Assembly (NCBI GenBank): GCA_951230915.1
Contig: OX579634.1
Coordinates: 53,953,570 to 54,017,569 of the forward strand
DNA length: 64,000 bases
Direction: 5' to 3'
Source of the DNA: Antitrichia curtipendula
Taxonomy: Eukaryota; Streptophyta; Bryopsida; Hypnales; Leucodontaceae
The notes under the pieces were generated by a model. The model did no database searches and was not told the DNA's origin. It saw only the letters and a list, made by a program, of their open reading frames with translations. Shown piece after piece: positions 55,635 to 64,000 of this stretch (within the stretch, counting starts at the first letter, position 1; each line of letters starts with the position of its first letter). A program made the position numbers and the translations under genes.

Positions 55635-58600
55635 ATGACGACTCCTGCGTCGTCACTCGGCGCTGCTGGTAATGGACAACATCATGGGGAAACGAACGAA
55701 GTAGTGGAGAACTCACCAACTCCCGAATTGGCCATACGAATCGAGGAAATCCTCCGAGAAGCCGAACAAGTGGGCGCGACCAAACTGCGAGTGGAAGGAG
55801 GACTCATTCGACGCTTGTCACGGAAGCTGCTCCCGCGCCCCGATTCTCTGGATGAGGAGTCCATGCATGTCAAAGGAATGGACCCTGCTGCTCAGGTAAG
55901 CTGAACATACAAAAACATAAATAACAGTCTTCCCCGTCAGTGGTAATTGTTGTTCGGGTTGAATTATGCTTCACTTTCTTGCAATTAAACGAATGTGTCA
56001 ATTTGGGTCACAATAGGAAGATTTATAATTGTCACAGTTTTTCAATCATTGTTATGTGTGCATGAATTTTTTTTTTTTAATGTAAAATATTTTCCTCTCC
56101 TTTTCGTAATGCGGAAGAGTCCATTCGAGGTTTGAATTGCCGTCTTTGCATTGGGTCAAATTTTCTTGTATAAGTCACTGGAACGGAATGAGGTCCGACA
56201 CCCTGCACTTGAAAATTCCGGAACTGTCCCTGTTTCCGCTCATGGATTGGAGATGCCCTGGTGGGGCAGCTTGGGGTTTAATTGATTCTTGGGTGTGCAG
56301 ATACCATCAACGGCTCTGATTCTGAAACTGGCGTTCCAGAGCATTGGAGTGGTGTATGGCGATCTGGGCACTTCCCCGCTGTACGTGTACAGCAGCACCT
56401 TCACGAAGGGCATCAAAAGCAACCAAGACATTTTGGGCGTGCTCTCTCTCATCATCTACACCATCATCGCCGTCCCCCTCATCAAGTACATCTTCATCGT
56501 CCTTCACGCGAACGACCACGGCGAAGGTGAAGCTCGCTAACGTCGTCGTTCCAGATTCCAGCTCTGGTTTCGAGATCTCTGTGGAGTGCTTTTTATTCAT
56601 TTTTTCTTGGATTTCACGCTCTGTAATATTGCATGGTATGATAGAATTGAAAGTTTCCGAATGGAAATAGAAGTGGAGCGCGTGCACGAATTTAGTTGGT
56701 CGTGCATGTGATGTTGAAGCGCAGGTGGAACATTTGCATTATACTCCTTGATATGTCGATACGCGAACATCGGCTTGGCGCATAATCGGCAGTCGACGGA
56801 CCTGAACATTTCGAGCTACAAGCTGGAGACCCCTTCGAGGAAGATGAAAAGGTCCAATCTTATCAAGGAAGCGCTGGAGAATAGCCGATTCTGGCAGAAT
56901 GTTCTACTTGTGATGGTGCTCTTGGGGCCATGTTTGGTGATTGGCGATGGTTCCTTGACGCCTGCTATTTCAGGTATTCGATCAGTCCGCACAGAAGAGT
57001 AGCTAATGGGGAGTCACAGTAGATTTCGGTGAACTCGATCGATAAATTCTATACTTCGTGAAAACCCATCCTCTTGCACTTCCCTATTCCACCAAAGTCA
57101 TCCCTATTCTCATGGCACAAGATGCAGGAGTAGGTGGTCAGCATTCTCCATTCAAAATTTTCAGTTTCCATCCTTTGTCTTCAATGCTGCTAATTCTTCA
57201 GGGTGGGGGCACAATTCATCGCATACATGACAGTGGTGTGATGGAGTGCAGTTCTGTCAGCAATTCAGGGAATCCAAGTGCAAGTGCAAAGCCTTTCTAC
57301 CAGTAAGTAAAGAAAATTCCGACGCGACCCCTGATGGATGCAATCGCTGATGGGTAACTGGAAAGGCTCCTGCAATGGCTTTGTTGAAGTAAATACTTAC
57401 TGGTGGGCATATGATCCTGGTGAATGCTTTTAATGGATTTTTGCTTGCCTGGCAGATGTTACGGTTGTCATCACGATAATAGTGCTGGCATGCCTGTTCA
57501 ACCTCCAACGCTTCGGCACTCACAGAGTAAGCGCATAACTAAAGGACACTTGTTTTATAAGTTTTTGCAAGGAGATGCATTCATTCTTTTCCTCCGACTA
57601 GTGGTGAACAGCACCAGCAATTGGCGCAAGAAATGAGTCTGAATGCTCGAAAACTAATGACGCACATTATATTTGTGGAATTGTGCCAATGAATTATTAC
57701 TTGGGACGGCATGCAGGTGGCATTCTTGTTTGGACCCGCGATGTTGATATGGTTTTTAACAATCGGAATCATTGGGTTGATCAACATTTTCCGTTGGGAT
57801 CCCTCAGTCTTCAAGGCTCTTAATCCATATTACGCCATCTCCTATTTCACCCGAAATGGACATGACGCGTGGGTTTCATTGGGAGGTGTCGTTCTCTGCA
57901 TTACAGGCAAGGTTTCCTCCCACCTCTTCAATAGACTGCTTGGGAACCACATAATAAGGCTCAAGAAGGCTATAAGACAAAAAATGAGAAGTAGTACTTT
58001 TAAATCAAGAATGTGCAAGAATATAGTTCTTGGTTCATAACAGGGCTAACAATGAATGCAGCATAATGAGTTATTACCACCGTCCCTCTCCCTCTCAACA
58101 CAACAAAACTGGGCTTATTTGCATTGACAGTTCAATTTAGCATTGTGACATACTTTGAAAGCGTGACTAGTGTGAGTGACAGCCAGTTGCTCAGGATATT
58201 TCAAAATAGCTAGGATTATTATGCAAGTGATTACGTATAGGGCAATGCCCGACGACGGGAGTCATTGCCCGGCGTAAACCGCAGCTAGCAAATCAGCAGA
58301 ATACGAAACATTCGGGATGATATTTGAATAGTGGATGAAGAACACAGGGAACTTTGGACAATTTACTGGGCAGTGAATGGCACACCCTCCATTCACCCCG
58401 TTTTTTGTGCCATTCACTACCCAGTAAATCGTCCAAAGTTCCGTGTGGAATCCGTAATGCCCGATTATGCGGGCAAACCCTCGTAATCGGGCATTACAAC
58501 CTGATTGCAGTACAGAAGCAGCCCGCAAAGTGAACGGGCCATTTGCTGGCAGTGGTTTACGACTATTGACGTACAATTTGTTTCGTCCTGGCTACGGCTG

Positions 58601-60452
58601 CTGCAGGAACGGAGGCCATGTTTGCCGATTTGGGCCATTTCACTGTAAAATCAATGCAGGTGATAAAACTTGCTCAATTTGATGACAGAGACTAACTGTG
58701 GCTTGATTTATTACGTTGCACTTTGAATGCTGGTTCTCACCCTTTCCACTCATTCTATCTTCGATGGGGTGCTGATTCATACCTATAAATTGAGAAATGC
58801 AGGTTGCATTCACATGCCTGGTGTTCCCGTCGCTGATGTGCGCCTATGTCGGCCAAGCTGCGTTTTTGATGAAGAACCAATCTCTTCAAGATATCGAATT
58901 CACATTCTACCGATCCATTCCAAGTAAACTGCTCAGTCCCAATCGAACATTTAGTATTCCAGCTCCAATAGTTTCAGTCGTGCACTGTTTTTATTACTGG
59001 CTATGGCGGAGGAATTAAGATCTGACTTATGATTTTTGCATACTGTGTTCGTGTCCGTAGAGCCCGTGTACTGGCCGATGTTCGTGGTGGCCACATGCGC
59101 GGCCATCATTGCCAGTCAAGCCATGATCTCCGCGACATACTCCATGATCCGCAATGCAATGGCATTGGGTTGCTTCCCTCGTGTGACCGTCCGTCACACC
59201 TCCACCAAGGTGCACGGCCAAATTTACATTCCCGAAATAAACTGGATCATGATGCTGTTGAGCATCATCATAGTCGGCGGATTCCGCAGCACGACTCAGA
59301 TCGGACATGCCTATGGTGAGTTTTACTTCAAAGAAGTAATTCGTCACGCCTTAAGATTCAAGCAGATGATCTTGTTGCAAATGAATATTATTACCAGTGA
59401 TCAAAGGAATTGAATGTTGGAATCACTGAGAAGCGGTGCCGGGTGTTGCAGGGATTGCGGTGGTGGGCGTCTTCTTCATCTCCACGTGCCTGCTCACGCT
59501 CATCATGGTCATGATCTGGCAGACGAACCTCGTCCTGTGCATCCTCTTCTTCGTCGTGTTCGTGGCCATCGAGGGCACTTACTTCTCGTCCGTGCTCTCC
59601 AAGGTGACGCAAGGGGGCTGGGTGCCGCTCGTGATCGCTGCGTGCTTCATCACCATCATGTTCTCGTGGCACTTGGGCACTAGGATGAAGCGCCTCTACG
59701 AAATCTCCCACAAGCTGTCCATGGACTGGGTGCTTTCCACCGTGGAGAACCTGAGCATCTCACGCGTGCCCGGCATCGGACTGGTGTACACGGAGCTTCC
59801 GCACGGCGTTCCGGCCATTTTCAGTCACATCATTAGTAACCTCCCGGCGATCCACTCCACCTTGGTGTTTGTGTGCATCCGCCACATTGCGGTGAGTACC
59901 GTCCCGGAAGAGGAGCGCATTCTCATCCGAAGGTTGGGTCCGCGGAAGTACCGGATGTTCCGATGCGCGGTGCGCTATGGTTACACGGATCACGTGGATG
60001 GGCCAGATTCGGACCAGAGTTTGGAAGCCATGTTGCTGGCGAGTTTGCAGAAGTTTATCAGAACGGAGACAGCGGAGACGAATGGGGTAGCATCGCCAGG
60101 GCATGGCAGCAAACAGGAGGGAGAGCACGAAGAGCAGGCGGGTGTGGAAAGAGAGGATGCGCGGTGGAAGGCGGTGTCGCAGTCCAAGCAGCAGCAGCAG
60201 GAGGAAGAAGAGGCGGAAGAGGAGGCCAGGAAGGTGGACGAGCTTCTGTTCTTGCAGAAGGCGAGAGACGCGGGGGTGGTGTACGTGCTCGGCGACAATG
60301 ACGTGCATGCCAAGAGCGATTCCTGGTTCTTCAAAAAGATTGTCATTGATTATATCTACAGTTTCTTGCGACGGAATTGCAGGGCTAACACTTTGTACTT
60401 GAGTATCCCTAAGGCGAGGTTGCTCAAGGTTGGGATGGAGTATTATGTTTGA
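55635..60452 (+). CDS. HAK/KUP/KT potassium transporter, 10 exons
   Basis: A plasma-membrane or endomembrane K+ uptake carrier, probably K+/H+ coupled. Exons: 55635-55895, 56301-56526, 56725-56973, 57252-57302, 57456-57526, 57717-57906, 58607-58659, 58803-58923, 59061-59315, 59452-60452. Phases agree and give 2478 nt, 825 aa, normal for the family. The signature [15 protein letters not shown] is at 103-117, [10 protein letters not shown] at 236-245, and [15 protein letters not shown] spans exons 6-7. A hydrophobic multi-pass core is followed by a long soluble C-terminus with [19 protein letters not shown], a variable Gln/Glu-rich stretch, then SFLRRNCR and [10 protein letters not shown]. Intron 6 must start with GC (ACAG/GCAAGG). 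ATG 55635 has ACC before it and is the first Met. No breaks; it looks functional. The subclade was not assigned. Confidence 0.95.
58348..58497. repeat. Two hairpins in intron 6 of the HAK gene
   Basis: Hairpin 1: 58348-58384 pairs with 58406-58442 (37 bp, 2 mismatches, 21-nt loop), starting GGAACTTTGGAC. Hairpin 2: GTAATGCCCGATTA at 58454-58467 pairs perfectly with 58484-58497. Words of hairpin 2 (AATGCCCG) also occur near 58244. They could be a foldback MITE in the intron or a small-RNA-like precursor; neither is shown. Confidence 0.7.
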
Positions 60453-60529
60453 ACGGTAGAATATGGATCTAATGCTCTGTAGTCGCGTTTGACCCATTTC
60501 ATTCTCTACCACAGAGATCATTTGGAGAA

Positions 60530-60535
60530 AATAAA
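60530..60535 (+). terminator. Polyadenylation signal of the HAK gene
   Basis: AATAAA lies 78 bp after the stop codon, at a typical distance for a plant 3' UTR. Identified by motif and position only. Confidence 0.5.
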
Positions 60536-60779
60536 TTAACCTCGGTGAATTTTAGAATTTTTATGAATTAACCATTAAAAAGGTGCAAGTCAGGACTGAG
60601 TATTGGTGTACGTTGGAATTGATGTAAATTAGATTATTTTTTATCGTATCTTTCTTGTGCAGCTTAAATTGTGTTAATGCAGTTACTGCATCTTTTGAGT
60701 ACATTGAGGAAATGTACTCAAAAGATGTACTAACTGCTTATACATTTTTAATATTTTTGAACAATTTAAATATTTTTAA

Positions 60780-61030
60780 TAATTCTCAAGCCCACACCCA
60801 ATCCAGAACTAGCCCCCTCCCCTATTTGTAATTTCAGACTGAATTTGCCCAATCCAATTGATATGGGATAAACCCATCCGTATCTGTATTCGTATTCTGT
60901 ACCTTACTTGTATCTATATTTGATATCCCGTATCTATATCCCGTATTCAAGATCAACGGCATTGGAAGGAGGTGGGGATTTTTATTTTAAAAAATCAATG
61001 GCTCTCAATTTTTGGAGGATGAGGGGGTGG
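60780..61030 (+). repeat. Dispersed repeat, copy 2 (with 6050-6330)
   Basis: Shares the run of CCGTATCT-type words and the AAGATCAACGGCATTGGAAG region with 6050-6330. It lies between the convergent HAK and dioxygenase genes. The rest of 60536-61619 holds no gene. Confidence 0.4.
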
Positions 61031-61619
61031 GAGGAAATGGCCTGGTTCCATCTTTTCGGCTCATTGTCATTTGTGGGTGCCAGTGCCATTACCATCAACC
61101 TTGGCATGACTACTCTCGTCTTGCTGAATGGTTTAACAGCCAGATATTGTTACCTTCTCAAATAACACATTCTCTGTCCACTCTAAATGAACGTACCCAA
61201 TTCAAAACTCAATCTGCACGTACTGTACTCTTGCAGTCACACTGGCTACAATAGCGTCACAGGAAGAAGATGCATGGAGATGTGATAAAATTGTCAAATA
61301 GAATATTCCCATCTAACATTCGGTCAAAATTTCGACACAAAATTCCGACGTCAGGACGACAGTGTGCTTCTAGGAGGGAAAAAATAGCCATTATATATTG
61401 ATCAGACTCACAACACAACGACTCCAATAGCAGCTTTGGTCATGATTATGCTTGTGCAAACGTAAATTCTGTAGCTGAAGAAACAGCCAGCCATCTTCGA
61501 ATTTGAAATCCTGGATACCACTGTACCTAAACAGGTTCTACAAAAGTAACTAACGTCACTCCGCATCAGAATATGAACTGAGACAAAAAATTATCTTAGG
61601 ATTGAAGCTGTAGTTGCAG

Positions 61620-62856
61620 TCAAGCATCGGCTGTGAGAGTCTTGGCCATGAAGGGGATCGTCATGATTTCTGTTCTGAATTGGGCGTAAGTCCGAGTCTT
61701 GTATCGTATGGGTCGCGACTCCGACACCAATTCCGGAATGGGGCCAATCACTTTGGCGTCTGGTGGACCGGCGAAGCACACAATGGAGAAACGCTCCGCG
61801 GCGTTAGCCCTAGCTCGATGCTCAGGAGATAAGTATAATCCATTCGTCAAAATCTGGGGTATAGGCACAACTCCAATGAATTAGGCTTTTTTCATGGCAA
61901 TCCATCGAGAAAAACATCTAATGAATATCGAAATGAGCTGCAGCCATACCTCGATCTGGTCGCCCAAGTTGATCACATATGCATCCGCGATGGGCTCCGC
62001 CCACACCCATTCTCCATCTTTGTTAAATTCTAACCCCGCCAGGTCTTGCATCAAGATGGCGAGGCCGCAGAAGTCCGAGTGCTTCTGTAAGCTGACGATT
62101 GGGGTTCCCTCCGTCTCCGGAGGGTAATCCTTCTCCGGAGGGTAATGGTTCACTAGAAATGTTTGCTGGTAATCCTCCCCGAAGAAGTCGTTGAGATACG
62201 ACGCGTTGAGCCCCAGACTCTCCGAGATGAGCTCCATTAAGTGCTTGGTCAGCTTGTCCAGCACCTGGACGTACTCTTCCTCAGTTTCTCTGCAAGGTTG
62301 AATCGCGAAACGTCAGCACGAAATGTCAGTACGTTGACCTAAACCAGGAATGCAAGAAACGGACGGGACATGTAGCCAGAAGCAAAACTGCAGCAATTGA
62401 TAATCATGAAGCCAAAGATCAGATGAAATTGTTGTAACCAATCCTTCACCTGAAAGATGAGGGGTTTGTAGGCCACTGCCTATACTCTCTCGCCGAAAGA
62501 GGCCAAGTCCTGTGACGCAGTTGATCCCCTCGATCCAAGGCCCCTTTGGTACCGAATTCTTTGGTTCCATAGCCATGGAAAAGGTCGACGGTAGTGGTTG
62601 GAGTCGTGGCCGAGTGCTTCCATTTCTCCTCCACCGGCAGTGCAAAGAACTCCTTGGCCACCTGACGAGTTCTCTCCATCAGAGCTGGAGAGACGCCATG
62701 GTTGATGATTTGAAATCCACCCCATTCAATACACGCCTCCCGTATCTGTTTCAGTACCTCATCCCGGCGATCTCCGCGTGATTCGTGCAGATCTATCACA
62801 GGAAATGCATTTGTACAGGTAACAGGATCTATCTCTTGGGGGAGTGCGGGTGCCAT
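61620..62856 (-). CDS. 2-oxoglutarate/Fe(II)-dependent dioxygenase (DOXC type), 3 exons
   Basis: Cytosolic non-haem iron oxygenase of the plant family that includes flavonoid and hormone-modifying enzymes; its substrate cannot be told from sequence. Exons on the minus strand: 62856-62450, 62289-61950 and 61853-61620. They are phase-consistent and give 981 nt, 326 aa, near the usual 320-360. The N-terminal DIOX_N part reads PVIDLHESRGD and WGGFQIINHGVS. Iron ligands are His206 and Asp208 (QKHSDF) and His261 (SPEHRA). The 2OG-binding RxS is Arg270-Phe-Ser272. A short repeat, YPPEKDYPPE (185-194), widens the usual NYYPP region. It converges on the HAK gene about 1.2 kb away. No breaks seen; probably functional. 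Confidence 0.92.
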
Positions 62857-64000
62857 AGCGAGCGCCTTGAGCAGTGGAAACTCAAGTCGAAAATATGGCA
62901 GAAAGGTCGGACACCCTAAGAAGCAGAAATCTAATCACTGTAATCGGGAAATTTGCTGCATTCGATAGTGACAACAGCAATGACCTAATTGCAAATTCGG
63001 AATGTGGAGATACGCGACTTCCCCAAGCTAGCTACCGAGAATGTGCGTGCAATAGGACTCGTGTTCAACACAATCTTACATACATGCAAGTGCGACGGTC
63101 GTCTTGGAAATGCAGAGAAGGGGTGTGGGAGCTTTACTGATAGAGGAAGTGGTAATCTAAGTGGCCGACGCCATGACGAAGGTTACGAGCCAGGGCCGAG
63201 GAAAGTGCTGGCGAGGCTTCGGAGTCCATCGAAATGCCAATCAACAGTGCAAAGTGCTAGACAAAAGAGCGCGACGGCAAAACAATCTAGATATTTTTTG
63301 CTCTTGACTTCTCCGTACCACTGCATGCGCACCTTTAACGTAAATCCTATCTACTGGAATCTAAGGGTTCCAAATGCGGCAAAGGCGACCCATTCAGTTC
63401 AAAGCTGACAGTAGGGCTCGTCACGTCCTCGCAACTTGATCGATGAGAAGATCATGTCAGTGGATAGTCGCAATATCGAATACCGACAGTGAAAATCCTA
63501 CAGTAGGCAGTGTGTGAGCGTGTTGCGCACTCTTCAGTTGGCCTGCTGGAGTGCGGCACTTGGCACCCGCATAGCCAGAGATGAACTTGGCAGGGGGCTT
63601 ACTTAACCCTTCAAGGACATTGCGAGGGGCAGTAACTGCACCTAAAATGGACCACTCCTCGAATAAGGTAGCAGCACCCATAAGCGTCAAAGCGTCACTG
63701 TGCCCACAATTGCCACCTTTAAAGTCTTGAAAAATCCTAGGAAGTAAATAGATGTGATTACAAGGATGTACTACATCTGAATATCAGCCCCCTGGTGTTG
63801 GTATTAGGTGCATCTGTAGTCGGCTCTTTAAAAATTGGCAACTTATACTCACAGTGTCCAAAAAATACATTTGAAAGTGTATTGGAATTCTTTTTCTCTT
63901 GTTAGTAGGGTCCAATAATTTGTTGGATGTCTATAAATAGACATCATGCCCAAAACACTTAAATTGTCAATTATAGGTATTGTTATTTTACGACCCGTAT
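62857..64000. other. Upstream region of the dioxygenase and window end
   Basis: The 5' flank of the minus-strand dioxygenase. Frames of up to 139 codons (62989-63408, +) and 77 codons (63457-63690, -) occur, but I cannot assign them and see no supporting splice or motif pattern. The last 250 bp are AT-rich. Confidence 0.4.

Noticed and set aside
59760..60521. 253-codon minus-strand frame
   Set aside because: Antisense of the conserved last exon of the HAK gene; composition follows the sense codons and no family motif is visible.
1..64000. CRISPR arrays, bacterial operons or prophage
   Set aside because: The three intact genes are spliced plant genes; no regularly spaced repeat/spacer pattern was seen (the 85-bp and 15-bp arrays have no spacers).

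Overview
This is a nuclear window from a land plant with low gene density. It is very AT-rich between genes. It holds three recognisable, intact, intron-rich host genes in 64 kb, all built from GT-AG introns plus two GC-AG introns. The genes are plant type (HAK/KUP/KT potassium transporter, DOXC-type 2-oxoglutarate dioxygenase, long-N-terminus eIF5B). The TE content is dominated by TTAA-flanked piggyBac-like elements, which are rarely described from seed plants. I suspect a seedless plant (bryophyte or lycophyte), but the sequence alone does not prove this.

Layout. 1-20.8 kb has no intact gene. It holds TTAA-bounded non-autonomous elements (1520-2513, 2746-3384, 3663-4248, 4530-5439, 10507-, 11689-12601, 15203-15772), a long foldback (7612-8396), an 85-bp tandem array (10881-11265), small MITEs and old unrecognisable repeats. 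20.9-30.5 kb holds an 18-exon eIF5B gene (+) whose deduced protein is 1379 aa; it has a telo-box upstream and an exact 282-bp triplication in exon 2. 32.1-40.9 kb is a nested transposon complex: a 7.7-kb piggyBac-type element (32926-40630) sits at a TTAA inside an older related MITE (32134-32925 continuing at 40635-40855). It carries a decayed piggyBac transposase and an unknown spliced gene, and a third TTAA MITE lies inside that gene's intron. 41-44 kb is GC-richer and looks like gene debris. 44.8-53.7 kb holds more MITEs and a fragment of a second, different piggyBac transposase. 55.6-60.5 kb holds a 10-exon HAK/KUP transporter (+, 825 aa), and 61.6-62.9 kb a 3-exon 2OG-Fe(II) oxygenase (-, 326 aa) converging on it.

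How the parts relate. The three host genes are functionally unrelated: translation initiation, K+ uptake and a specialised-metabolism-type oxidase. The most coherent story is the transposon one. One 7.7-kb element shares its terminal sequence (YCCCTAAAGTCCCA next to TTAA), a palindrome just inside one end, and in part its internal sequence with at least eight smaller copies in the same window. The large copy is therefore a good candidate for a relative of the master element of this family.

All exon boundaries were placed by eye from reading frame, splice consensus and known family motifs. All repeat boundaries were found by reading, not by alignment software. Divergence and identity are described qualitatively only.
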